Assembly (NCBI GenBank): GCA_963682055.1
Contig: OY821741.1
Location: 5,215,501-5,279,500 of the forward strand
Direction: 5' to 3'
Source: Primula veris
Taxonomy: Eukaryota; Streptophyta; Magnoliopsida; Ericales; Primulaceae
DNA: 64,000 nucleotides
Every line of letters begins with the position of its first letter. The first letter of the stretch is position 1. Below are positions 11,268 to 22,960 of the stretch, one piece after another. The notes beneath the pieces were generated by a model. It did no database searches, was not told the origin of the DNA, and was given only the letters and a program-made list of their open reading frames with translations. Made by a program: the position numbers and the translations under genes.

Positions 11268-11735
11268 GGATTTAGGAAACTCTAGTTGATTTGACGTGAC
11301 TCATATGGAAAATGTCGGTGTTACTATGAAGTTAGTTATATACAACGTGCAGATTAATCACATGTGAATATTTTAAATTGTGTTTAGCTTGTTTTAATTT
11401 TGTGACCATTTGTGAGTTTCCAGATTAATTTCAGGTGAACTTTGTATTTGTAAAGCAATATTTTTGGATTTTTGTGAACAACAAATATAAACTAATTTAG
11501 TCTGATTCTTTTAATTTTAGATTGTGAAAAGGAGGAATACGCTGAGGGCGGTGGTGATGTCCAAGGCAGGAGGGTCAGCGCAGCAGAACGACGGAGTCGG
11601 GGTGCTGACAAGGCTTATGAAGGTGGGGTTAAGAGATGGAGGTATTGAAAAGGGGGTGGTTGAGTGTAGGATCATTAGATGAGTGTTACTGTGGTTTAGT
11701 CTCTGTAACTGTGGGTTGTCGGTTTAATATATGGT
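11268..11735 (+). repeat. Exon-like direct repeat, copy 1
   Basis: About 470 bp repeated at 12,484-12,925. It includes an acceptor-like ttttaattttag and then about 150 bp that can be read in more than one frame (for example MSKAGGSAQQNDGVGVLTRL). The family was not recognised. The two copies differ by several indels, so at least one frame is broken. Possibly a decayed exon of a transposon or captured gene. Confidence 0.6.
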
Positions 11736-12400
11736 CGAATAGTTGAAAGTGTATGTTGTTTGGAAATGTAGGAATAGGGTGTAAGTTCATTTGGTGGTGG
11801 TTGTTATTTCTGTAGGCTTTGAAGATAAAAAAACTTATTAATTTGGATTTTATTGCTGGTTTTAATTTTGTATAAATTTTTGTTACCATATGATGAGTTT
11901 GGTTACTGAATGATATTTTATTTAATGTATGATTTTGTTACTGTTTGATGAATTTTGTTACTGTGGGATGAATTTGGTTACTGAGTGGTCAATTTGTTAC
12001 CGTGTGATGGATTTTGTTACTGGTTTGAAAGTGAATTTCTTATAGTCCTAGATATGGAGGTAAACCATAGCAATTACCCGTTGATTGAAATGGGACAGAG
12101 CATAGGATGAAATTTAAGGCTACTCAACATTAGTAACATGAGCGATTATGATTTTTTTTACTGGTTTGAAAGTGAATATCTGTAATTTATTTAGGGTAAG
12201 ATACCACAGATGACAAATTCACATTTAATGAATTATGTTACTGTAAGAATTTTGTTACTGTTTTGAAGTGAATTTCAGTTAAAAAAAAAGCCTAAGATAC
12301 AACAGATGTCAAATACACTATAGCCACATAAGTTATTGAACTTTAATGATTTTTTTACTGCATAGATTTTGTTACTGTGTTGAAGTGGATTTTCTTTAAT
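11690..12400. repeat. ttgttactg-rich degenerate repeat
   Basis: The word ttgttactg recurs about a dozen times at irregular spacing, with tttgatgaat between copies. It lies between the two copies of the exon-like repeat. No gene seen. Confidence 0.6.
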
Positions 12401-12483
12401 TTAAACTCAAGACTTTTATTAGATTTTCCAATCAAATGGAAAAAACTGCAGAATGGTGTCGTTTGTGGTTTTAGTATAGGTTT

Positions 12484-12925
12484 GAAGTGAAGAGTTCATG
12501 GATTTAGGAACCTCAAGTGGACTTGACGTGGTCATATGGACACTGTCGGTGTTAATACGAAGTTAGTTATAGACTTTGATAAGTGCAGATTAATTTCATG
12601 TGAATATTTCATATTGAGTTTAACTTGTTTCAATTTTACGATCATTTGTGAGTTTCCAGATTAATTTTATGTGAATTTATATGCATAAACTAATTTGGTC
12701 TTGATTCTTTTAAATTTTAGATTGTAAAAAGGAGGCATCTGCTGAGGGCGGTGCTGATGTCGAAGGCAGGAGGATCAGCGCAGCAATACGACGGAGTCGG
12801 GGTGCTGACAAGGCTTATGAAGGCGAAGTTAAGAGAGGAAGATATTGAAGAGGGGGTGACTGTGCAGTGACCATTGGATGAGCGTTACTGTGGTTAGTTT
12901 CTGCAGCTGTGGGTTGTCGGTAAGT
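12484..12925 (+). repeat. Exon-like direct repeat, copy 2
   Basis: Second copy of 11,268-11,735. The coding-looking part reads LMKAKLREEDIEEGV in one frame. Slightly less damaged in that frame than copy 1, which has LMKVGLRDGGIEKGV. Confidence 0.6.
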
Positions 12926-13029
12926 TCTTTTTCAGAAGAGGAAGATTTGTTATGTGTGGTAAGATTTATTATGATGCTTTATGGAGTATAAAAAGCTCCC
13001 TTTTCTTGAGAAACTGTCGACAAGTTCCC

Positions 13030-13480
13030 CTTTTCTTCTTCTTCAAAGTTGCTAGTAGAGTCCTAAGTCGTCTGTGGAGCTGCTGAAATGATTGATAATA
13101 ATAATGTGTTCTATCACTGTATTTGTGTTTGGAGTGTTCACTTTTTTATTATCTTATGCTTTTCATATCTTTCTAGTGAGAGTGCTGTTTCTTAAAGAAA
13201 CGTTGCTCTGCTCTGGGTGCACTTGTAGTAATAATACAGATCACGGGTAATGATGTGCTTTTATGTAGTTACTCTGTATTTGTGTCTAGGTATTCACTTT
13301 TTGGGTGTGACTGGTGTGAAGTTAAACCTTTTCCCCTTTTCTTTTTTAAAATTGTTAGTAGGACAGTCCTAACTCCTAAGTGGTCTGTGGAGCTACTTAA
13401 ACAATTGATAAGAATGTGTTGTATCACTGTATGTGTTTCTAGGTATTCACTTTTTGGGTGTGAAGTAAGTTCTTATGCCA
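13030..13480. repeat. Local duplication upstream of helicase fragment
   Basis: About 13,060-13,145 and 13,360-13,460 are imperfect direct copies, sharing gtggtctgtggagcta-like text and ggtattcactttttgggtg. No coding signal was recognised. Confidence 0.5.
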
Positions 13481-13518
13481 TGTGCTTTTTAATTTATGTA
13501 TTTATCAAAATGTTTCAG

Positions 13519-15256
13519 CTGATCATGGAGTTATAATATTCAGTTTTAGTAGAAGGGAATGCGAGCAACACACAATGTCCTTGTCGAAACTCGACTTTAA
13601 TAGCCAAGAAGAGAAGGATACCGTGGAAGAAATATTCAAAAACGCAGTGATGTGTTTGACTGAAGAGGACAGGAACTTACCTGCCATTGAGTTTATGTTG
13701 CCGCTTCTTCAAAGAAGAATAGCCGTTCATCATTCTGGGCAGCTCCCTCTTATTAAGGAGTTGGTTGAGATTCTCTTCCAAGAAGGGCTTGTCAAAGCCC
13801 TTTTTGCCACAGAGACGGTGAGATCAAGTCCTCGCTTCTTTGTTTCTGATTTGCTGCATCCCTAATCTTTTTCAAACTATTAAGCTTAGTCTTGTGAAGG
13901 AAATGAGGGGTAACGTCTTTTAAATTCTTGTGCATTTCTTTAGCTTACTTATCTCCTTTTTGGAAGTTATCTCTGTTAGTGATGCTGATATCTACGCTGT
14001 AACATGACCTAATTTTTTTCAATGTTACATAGCAAGAGGCCATAGGAGACGAAGTAAATAGAAAAAAACGAGATAGTAAGTGTACAAAATATGAAAACAT
14101 GATAATATTAGTGTTTAACGTATTTTCTCTCCGTTACTATGCTGTACCCCGACTATGTTACTCTACATAATAGTAATTGAAATGTTATGCTGTCGGTGCT
14201 GATAGCTCCCTTTGTTTGATTTTATTGACAGTTTGCGATGGGCTTAATTATGCCAGCGAAAACTGTTGTTTTACGAATGTCTAAAAGGGAGAACGAAACT
14301 AGAATATAGTGGAAAAATCAACAGATACATAATCTCAAAAATACTCTTAAGGTCTAGCTGTATTTTATCTTCAAGCGATTAGTCCAGTGATTAACTCGTT
14401 ATTAAGCCCACTTTCTCAGAATTTCACTTCTTGCAAACAGAATGTTCTATTATTTCATTTCATAAGGTCATTTTGGAAGTAACTTCAAGTTACTTACATT
14501 TCTTTTTTGATGATCTAAACTCCGTTCATAACTAATATCTAATTCCCGCTAGGCGGTTAGAGAGAACATTTACAGGAACTAGTTGTGTTTGGACGTTTAT
14601 AGAAATGTGAATCAATGTAATATTATGCAGAAGTAATTGCCTTCATTTTGTTCTTTCAAGTTCCAGTACAGTTGCTGATAATATACGCTCTTAGTAAACT
14701 TATGATAAGCATGCTTTCTGATCTGCAGCCACTTGAAGCCAGGCAAAGTACACTTCTCGCACTGCAGGAGCTTGAGAAACGCTATCCTCATGGCTTCCAA
14801 AAGCTGCATCCTGTCAAGGTATAAAAAAGAAGAAAAAATTTCGTACAGATGGGGGATCGTTACGTACTTAACACTGGTACATTTGAATTTACTTTCCTGG
14901 TACACTTTTTGACAGGACATGGGAATTGAAGAGACAGAACTTGTTGAGTTGGTCAATCAAATTGAAAACCTTGAGAATAAAATGTCTGCACATCCACTTC
15001 ACAAGGTTTAACATTATATTCTTTTGGGTGTTTATCATCTGTAGCTTTGTATAATTTTAGGTCGTTAAGATATAAACCCATGTACCCATGAAGCCTTCTT
15101 AATCAACCCCTTTCTTATAATGGTTTGTCATATTGTATTTGGAAGTCTGATTATAAGATTATGCAGCTGATAAAACAGTTTGTTTTGGTTATCAAGTCGA
15201 TCTTTATAATAAGTTTTGAAATTCAGAAGCTAAAATCCAAGATGCGTGAATCCCAG
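13519..15256 (+). pseudogene. MTR4/HEN2-type exosome RNA helicase fragment
   Basis: MTR4-type helicases feed RNA to the nuclear exosome. Five exon pieces are seen: 13,519-13,817 (IIFSFSRRECEQ ... LVKALFATET, RecA2 region), 14,232 to a stop at 14,307-14,309 (FAMGLIMPAKTVV then out of family), 14,729-14,818 (PLEARQSTLLALQELEKRYP), 14,916-15,005 (DMGIEETELVELVNQIENLE) and 15,227-15,256 (KLKSKMRESQ). Between pieces 2 and 3 the family has hundreds of residues (motif VI, QMSGRAGRRG and much of the arch) that are missing. RecA1 is also absent. Introns with good GT-AG borders remain, so it derives from genomic DNA. Cannot encode a working helicase. Confidence 0.85.
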
Positions 15257-15289
15257 GTACGAATTTTGTGCTATCTCAGCAACAATAAT

Positions 15290-15490
15290 GTTCAGAATTA
15301 GCAACAAAATAATTGTTACAAAAAAACTCAGTATTTAACCTCAAATTCTAGCATTGTTGCCGTAACTTTTCGCAACAAGGCTTTAGCAACATCGCGGCAA
15401 CAAAATTTAATTTGTTGCAGATATCTTATTGCAACAAAAAATAAATAAAAGCCAATAAAAGTTTTTGTTGTTGAATATGTAATTTCTTGT
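15290..15490. mobile_element. gcaacaa-rich CACTA-type subterminal region
   Basis: Repeated words ttgcaacaaa and gcaacaat in both orientations, as in plant CACTA ends. No CACTA terminus was seen here. Related words recur at 16,695-16,950. Confidence 0.4.
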
Positions 15491-15632
15491 AGTTGTTTAC
15501 TATTTTAAACATGTTAATGATAAATGTAGCAAATATAATAATAGTGTACAAATCTTATCTTCTACAAACATTTATGCTATTTAATTGTCATTTAATGATA
15601 ATGTTTCATGTACCCAAAAAATAATGTTCGGT

Positions 15633-15915
15633 TTGGATATAAATAAAAAGATACATTCAATTGTACCTACATGTAAAATTGTACAGATAATTTGGACATT
15701 AATTAATAAAAAGATTCATTCAATTGTACCTACATGTAAAATTGTACAGATAATTTGGACATTAATTAATAAAAAGATTCATTCAATTGTACCTACATGT
15801 AAAATTGTACAAATAATTTGGACATTAATTAATAAAAAGATACATTCAATTGTACCTACATTTAAAACTGTACAGATAATTTGGACATTAATTAATAAAA
15901 AGATTCATTCAATCA
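15633..15915. repeat. 63-bp minisatellite, about 4.5 copies
   Basis: Tandem units containing attcaattgtacctacatg and taatttggacattaattaat. The 63-bp period keeps one frame open, giving a repeating 21-residue peptide with the core KKIHSIVPTCKIVQIIWTL. Nothing else suggests a gene. Confidence 0.9.
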
Positions 15916-16303
15916 AATCTTTAAAATGCCTGCTTTTGTAGTTATAAATACGACCTCTGTGATAAGTGAATTTAATAGATTACACATTTTAGGTAATACA
16001 CCTTTTGATATATTTCCTTGTTGCATTGTTGAAAAAAACTTTTAAAATAAAATAAATTCCACTACATAATTTTTTGCAGTAGATGTTCATTACGAACCCC
16101 ATATTTGTAAAGACTTCTTAATACAAGCTGGTATTGTAATTATGTTTTTATAAAAAAGATTTTCATATTGATTTCGTCATACATATTTTTTTCAGAGTTT
16201 AAATTTAGGATTATAGTGATATTTTGTGTTCTTGGTCTTTTTTAGAATCATGTTATGAGTAATCTTTTAGTGATTTATAAGAACATTTGGCGCAGGTTAA
16301 GGT

Positions 16304-19278
16304 ATGGATCCAATAGCATATTTGCTCATTCTATTGGTATGTTTTGATGTGGTGTTTTGCGATGGTGTTGAAGGAGGACGTTGGAACATATCTGCCGAAG
16401 AAGATTTGGAGTTCGAGAGACAACTCAAACTTCTGAACAAACCATTCATCAAAACCATACGCGTATTTAATATAATTAATTAAAATCTTATGCATATCTT
16501 CAAATAGAAAACACATTTTTTTGAATCCACAAAATACTAAAGTTCGATACGCATGTTTGCAGACAAGTTCAGGGGTTACATTTGATTGTGTGGACTTCTA
16601 CAAACAACCTGCATTTGATTATGCTCGGATGAATAACTATACAATTGAATACGAGGTTTGTAATTTACACATGTGTTAAGTTATCAATTAGGTTCACTAT
16701 AAGAAAATACGCTTTCAATCAGAAAAAAATGAATTCATTTTTCGTTGTTAAAGCGACTTTGCAACAAATTGTTGTTCTTGCCATGTTGTTGCAAGAAACC
16801 CATTACCAACTAACTAAATAAACATGGCAAAAAAAAAAATTGTTTTGTTGTTAATATGAAACATTTGTCGGCAACAGAAAAACTTATGTTGATAATAATT
16901 TAATCGTTTCGTTGCAATTTGATTATGTTCCGTCGTTGCTGAAATTTATTTTGACATCAAATACTATATCTTATTAATTTATATTTGTGTCCTCAACATT
17001 TTAATTTATTTTGACACCTTTTTTTTAAATTCTAAATACATTTATATATTATTTGTGAAAATCTTTTACCTTTGAGATGCATGTCATATTCACATCATCA
17101 TTTAATTTCAGTCTTGAAACAAAATAGTTCAACTATCCCTGATTTTATCTTTTCAAGGTGAAACCAATTTTTAAGGCTGTGAATCGTTTATTGGTATCCT
17201 TTCAAAAGTAACCTGTATTAGTTTAAAATAGTTACCAAGTTGAGAAACGGAAACGAAAATTGATACGGGAAACGCCGATATAATAATTTTTTAAAAATAT
17301 AATGTGTTGGAAATATTTATGAAATATGCCAAATTTATGAATAATACAATGAACAACTAGTTAACTTCGTATGATTTAAGATATAATTTATCAAGATAAC
17401 TTATTTACGCCCTTTTATTAATTTGATTTCATCATATATTAATTGCATTTTTTCACTTTTATTCAAAAACAAGTATCGTACAAGTTTCTTTGATGTTTTA
17501 TAAAGGTTTCCCAGAAGTATAATTTAAGATTTTATAAAAGTTTCGCTTAAGTTTCTGAAACGTTTCGGAGACATTTCTCCTAAAATTTTAAAAGATTACC
17601 GTACAAATTTCCGAAAGGCGTTTATGAGGAAACGTGATACGTACCCTACACATAGTTTTCGGGTAACAATAGTTTAAAATTATTAAGTTTAAAAATCACT
17701 CCGAAGTTAATTTATCTGGCATGCGATTAAAAACAGGTTGTGCCCTCAAGTACAAATTTTTATTAGATGGTTTTGTTTGGAAATTATGATAAAGCATATA
17801 TTTTCAATAGCCATAACAATTAACATAAATATAAATAATAAAAATCTGAAAGATGGATGCAATTGTGACATCTAAATTAGATAAGATGGAAAAAATTGAA
17901 AGGATATTACCAATAAAGAAGCAAGATAAAGATTTTAATTAATTCTTCCAACTAATATAAATACGTGTTGTGTTATATATATAAACTTTACTTAATATAA
18001 CAAATTAACTAATACATTACTAAGTAGGTTTAACCAATTTGACTATTTTAATAACAGAAACCACTATCACTTCATAACACATTAGAAGATCCATTGTACA
18101 CTGGAACAAAGGGTGAGGAATGCCCTATTGGATCGGTTCCGATAAAAAGAATCACTAAAGAAGATCTCATCAGAGAGAAACTCGCTTCACAAGAAAGGAC
18201 TCTTGTCGGTAACACACTTGGGGTTAATGTAAGTTCTAAGTTTTGACCTTTTCTCTTGTATGGTAAAATAGAAGTTTCTTTATTTCTCATGGTATGTGTT
18301 CACATGTTAGTATGCTGTTGCCCGAACAAAACCGGGAATAAATAAGTTTGTTGGAGCTAGAGGTTCAACATCACCTTGGAATCCACAAGTTAGTGGTAGA
18401 CAATATAGTGCCGGGAGATTGAAGATCTCAAATCAAGGCGACAGTATCGAATCTGGTTGGAGGGTATGTACATTTACGAGAAACCAATAATGCTTTTCTC
18501 TTCTACATTTATCAACTTTTTTTTTCTAACAGGTAGATCCAACCGTATACGGTGATACTCAGACTTACTTATATATTCGCACAGATGTAAGTATCTTTTA
18601 TAATATTTATAATGATGTTACCTATGTTATAATATAAATAGATTAGGGATTAGAACTTCTAAAACGTACGTAATGAAAACAGGCAGGTAGATCTCATTGT
18701 TTTGACACAAGATGTGGATTTGTCGTATTGGATCAAAGTATTCGAGCAGGAGAAGCTCTGGCAGTAACTTCACAGCGGGGAGGACCACACAATTATTATG
18801 TAGAGATATTCATCTACCAGGTAAATTATTAAAATTTGGATAGAAAAAATGTCTAGCATGGGTAGATTGGTATTGGGATGAGTTTAAGTTTCCTTTTACA
18901 TGACAGGATACAATCAATGGAAATTGGTACCTTGAGATTTCGAAAGACCACAATAAAATAGGTTTTTGGCCGAACGGTTTGTTTAAGGGTCTTGCAAAAT
19001 TAGGTGCCTCGGCTGAGTGGGGAGGAGAGGTGTTTAGTCCACCTGGCACACCAAAACCAGCAATGGGTGCTGGTTCTATTCCATCGAGGCTTGATGCAAA
19101 GTATGATGCATATTTTCGAATTATGTCGTTATCGGATGGACAAAAGATTATCAATGCAGATAATTTAGACTTTATTAACGATAACATTAATTACCAAGCG
19201 AAGGACGTTGGCATTAACCCAGATCCAAGATGGGGCCATGTGATGTTTTATGGGGGGTCTTCCAACCCATCAGTGTAA
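16304..19278 (+). CDS. Neprosin (DUF239) family secreted glutamic peptidase
   Basis: Seven exons: 16304-16462, 16563-16655, 18058-18228, 18311-18463, 18533-18586, 18683-18820, 18907-19278; all phases fit and give 379 residues, the usual neprosin length. An N-terminal hydrophobic signal peptide (AYLLILLVCFDVVFC) precedes the activation domain (EEDLEFERQLKLLNKP, FDCVDFYKQPAFDY), then the neprosin domain (ECPIGSVPIKR, YGDTQTYLYIRTD, RWGHVMFYGG). Neprosins cut after proline. The two catalytic glutamates fall at E188 (SIESGW) and E297 (EWGGEV) in this reading, the same numbers I recall for the Nepenthes enzyme. Intron 2 (1.4 kb) holds a CACTA terminus. It is the only gene of the spacer that appears whole. 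Expressed status cannot be judged. Confidence 0.93.
16695..16950. mobile_element. CACTA-type terminus in neprosin intron 2
   Basis: Starts CACTATAAGAAAATA at 16,695, close to the plant CACTA end consensus, followed by subterminal ttgcaacaa / ttgttgcaa words to about 16,940. The opposite end was not identified, so the element is truncated or non-autonomous. Confidence 0.6.
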
Positions 19279-19309
19279 TATAAAGTATCATTAATGTAAT
19301 ATCTATTGT

Positions 19310-19620
19310 TTTTTTTTAAAGATTAAACGAACCGTGTATTGATAAGTGAAGAGGTACAATTCTCGAACAAAACGATTACAAGAAATTACATTACATGATA
19401 GGCTATGAATCCTAATCGCCAACAAAGTTCGGACTAATCTTCCAATGTATACTAATAAACATATTTCTACGATTGTTAGTAATATTACTTAACTTGTTCA
19501 TGCTATTAATTACATAAAACTCAATGATTCTAAAAACTTGTCCGGGACTAGACGCCCTTCCTTCGTTAATTCTAGCATTGCGTTTCCGCCACAAACTATA
19601 TACCGTCGATGCGAGTAATA
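19310..19620 (-). mobile_element. LINE 3' end with zf-RVT tail
   Basis: On the minus strand, 60 residues including MWRKRNARINEGRASSPGQV resemble the C-terminus of plant L1 reverse transcriptases (the zf-RVT region), then stop at 19,412 and a short 3' UTR ending in an A run (T run at 19,310-19,318). It abuts the neprosin 3' end by about 30 bp and may supply part of its terminator region. 5' truncated. Confidence 0.65.
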
Positions 19621-19989
19621 TCTATTGTTAGGTTGAGTTAAGTTTCTACCTGCATTTTGAATTAAATACTATCAGCGCATAATGTGACAACTTTTTGTTG
19701 AAATAATAGACTATTCTGGATATAATCTCAATATTGATAACTTCATAAATTCATACTCACTCTGTCCTAGTTTGTTGGAACATTATGATATACCGTGCTA
19801 ATTTGTAAAACAAAATGATTATAAATTAAGTGTTGGAAAACCGATTTAAATTTTTTACTGAAACTCTTAAAAAAACAAAAATAAACCTTCAACTCTTTTT
19901 TGGTGTCAACGAATATCCGGTTTTACTTTTGTACTCTTGGGAAAGCAAGTATAGAATTAAAAAATTCCAGGAAAAACCTGCAAACCGTG

Positions 19990-20415
19990 TGCATATGAAA
20001 AACTTTGAGCAAAGCCTTTGGTAGAGCTTCTTGAGTTTCATTAGACATAGGAGTTTTAGAATACCGCCCACATTAGAAGATCTCACTACTCCTTTACTAC
20101 TAGAAGCTTTTGAAGTCTCTTTCTTACTCGCCACAACAGGCTTTCCACGGGGATCCGGGTTAAGTGTTACCTTCTGTGTTTCAAGGAGTTTCGCAATATT
20201 TATTTCTGCTTTTTTCTTTTTCTTTTTTAGCGCTCAGTTATTTCAGCTTCAATCATTTGGGGAAATCATCATCCCTGTCCCTGCATTTTTCAAATTTCTT
20301 TGTGTTTTTTAATGATTTTCTGATACGCTTTGCAAATCAGAAATTGCCTATCTGGATCCACTCTAAACTTCCAGTCCTTTAAGGCTGGTCCGACGTCCTT
20401 CGCTAGTGTTTGTAA
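19990..20415 (-). pseudogene. Unrecognised degenerate coding fragment
   Basis: On the minus strand a segment reads ALKDWKFRVDPDRQFLICKA, then after frame breaks a Lys-rich part and KLLETQKVTLNPDPRGKPVV with a Ser/Lys-rich tail. Codon use looks protein-like, but frames are interrupted and no family was recognised. It lies downstream of, and in the same orientation as, the LINE fragment at 20,459-21,150, but a link is not shown. Confidence 0.35.
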
Positions 20416-20458
20416 CTCCACTTATCATACCACATAGTATAAGCTTATTTTCCTCTCT

Positions 20459-21150
20459 TTTTTTAATCAAAGAGGACCGTCCCTCATCATATTTCAGAGA
20501 TGGGACCTAACCCAGTTGTTACAAACTTTTGCAAAATGAATTCAAGAAACAGTTTATAGACTTCCCCTTTTACATCAGAAAATAAGCTACATGTCTTCTG
20601 GCGCCTTTCTACTTTTCAAAAATAACATTTTGAGAAACTTAATGCGAAAATTTAAAATCACTTTCATTTTCTACTTCAGTATCTCTTACTGAAGTCTATA
20701 ACCCCCTCTTTATCTAGGCAATACACACCATACGCCTGTTTTGGAAATTCGCTTTCAGCAAAAAATGTTCTACTACTACCTTTGGCTGCCCCTTCATTTG
20801 CTAACTTATCTGCTACAACATTTTGCTCTCTCCAAACATGAGCAAACTCACCAACAAAAAACTCTTTCAAGCAGACTATATCTTCCCACATATTTAAGAA
20901 TTTTATAGGCACATTCCTTTCATTTCTCTGCCAATCCACCATAGTCTTGGCATTAACCTCAATATCCAGTTCAGTAATATCTAACCGATAACATATTAAC
21001 AGTTCATGAAGTAAGGAACAAATCTCTGCTTGAATAGCTGACTCTCCTTTCATTCTATCACAATAAGCTACAACAATATCCCCTTTCTCATTTATGACAA
21101 TTACTCCCACCCCCATGCTTAAACCTTGTTTTCCTTCTACATGCTTAAAC
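20459..21150 (-). mobile_element. LINE fragment with RNase H domain
   Basis: A minus-strand frame (at least 20,676-21,116) encodes GVGVIVINEKGDIVVAYCDR, AEICSLLHELLICYRLD, DIEVNAKTMVDW and REQNVVADKLANEGA, the RVT_3 type RNase H found at the end of plant L1 polyproteins. The Glu, Asp and final Asp are visible; the first Asp would lie upstream and is missing. The 3' UTR has the phrase actgggttaggtccca (inverse here) and ends in an A run at about 20,459. 5' truncated. Confidence 0.8.
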
Positions 21151-22960
21151 CTTTACTTTTGTGTATTGTTTTAAAAAGCACATTTTGCACTAAAAAAACT
21201 CGATTCAAAACTTAAATAAAAAGCTCACTTTTCCGCTTTTAAGGCCGCTAAAAGCTTATGTTTTTTTTACGCTTTTAACGTAGCTCTTGCAAAAGCGCTT
21301 TAGCTACGATTTTGCTTTTTTTAAAATACTGCTTTTATGTGTGCTCTTGTAAAGACCTGAATACATTATATACTTACCTACTTCTTTTCAAGTCTGACAA
21401 TTGTCTTTCGCATGATCAAAACCATGTTAGACATCCTACCTTGTTACCAATTTGAATTATCTGATGGAAAATGAATTAAAAAAAAACGTTTTGATAGTTC
21501 CATTAGCTCTAATTTGATTATGCTCGAATAATAGGTCCATTCAAGAAAGTTGAACAATGAATTGAAAACACAAAGAAAGCAACAAATCCTCATTTTGAGG
21601 AAGTTCATGGACTCATCTTTAGAGCCAAAGCAAAGTTCCAATTTTTGAGATCTAAGAGTAAGAACAATCAGTCTAACATGAAAACCGAATTGCCCTCCAT
21701 ATATATAGTAACTTTGTATTCGTTTGAAATTTTATTCCTACTCTTCGTTACCTCGGATGGCCTCTGATCCTGTTGTGGACTTGTGGGTGATCATAAGAAA
21801 TAAAAAAATGTAGATATCAACTTTACTACCATTGTCATTTTTCTGTGTGTATTAATTCTGGAACAATTGAATTCAGTTTTGAATATGAGTTAAAATTGCT
21901 GTTCTCTTCATTTTTTTGACATTTGCTAGCTTAGGTATTTAAAGGTTATGTATTTCCTGCTTCTCAATAGATCAAGGACTAATTTCTCTTTAGGGTGCAA
22001 TAGCTCTTGCTACCGGAGGATTATAGCTAATGATGAGCATATCTGAAGCTTTGACTTTTTAATTAGCTGTTAAATTGCGCAGGTTGTTGTACCTGCTAAT
22101 CTCGAGCAAATTTGGATTAAGGCATGCTTTTAACTTTATCAATTTGAGCAAAATAGATGGAACTGAAGTAGAGAACTTTTATCATTTAGTTTTCCGAAGT
22201 TGATTATCTCACTTTCCAGCCTGAGTATATTTTGTATTAAACTGCATTATTGAGGTTTTTTGGGTTGATTAAGGTTGAAACGGGATCATTACCGACTTAA
22301 CGATTTTGGTTGTCATTATAGTGCTCTTTTGATCGCATTCATCAGGAGCTATAAGGGATGATACAAGGATATGAGTCATAAGATGAAAAGTAGCATGTAA
22401 TGAGCTCGTTATCTAAAGTCGGTTTGGTCGTGTTTTTAAGTTTTAGTTTTCCTATTTTTTCCTCTTAGGCTCCGTTTGTTTCACAGTAAAAGTTTCTCAG
22501 TGGGAAATACTTTCCTAACAAAGTTTTACCGTGAAAACTTTTGTTTGCATTTCATTTACAAGCGTTTGGTGCACAAAAAGTTTTCCTTGTAAAACTCTAA
22601 TATGTTAAGATGAAATATCAAAATTTAAGTCAAATTAAAATCATTATGTTTTGGTAAAAATAGTTTAAAAAAGGTTGGAGTATGAGATGAACTAGAGATT
22701 ATAGTTTACGTTTCGGTTTTAGAACTTGTAGGAAAATGAAGATATGGTATTAAAAAATTAGAAAATGAAGACATCATACACAAATATGGTATTAGAAAAT
22801 TAAAAAATTGTTTTTCTAAAGTATATTTTGGGGTCAATCTAATACCTGATGGTTCATGATCGGGTATATATGTATGACGATTATATGCATATGAGTATTA
22901 AAAAATATAAAATTTGGTTTTTTAAAGTATATTTGGGGGGTCGATCTAATATATGATGGG
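21151..22960. other. AT-rich spacer, no gene supported
   Basis: No convincing exon. Around 22,465-22,600 the phrases ggctccgtttgtttcac and gttttaccgtgaaaact resemble ends of a small TIR element (MITE), but a target duplication was not found. Confidence 0.4.

Noticed and set aside
22080..22135. Possible exon reading VVVPANLEQIWIKA after a cag acceptor
   Set aside because: Only 14 residues, no family recognised, no neighbouring exon found.
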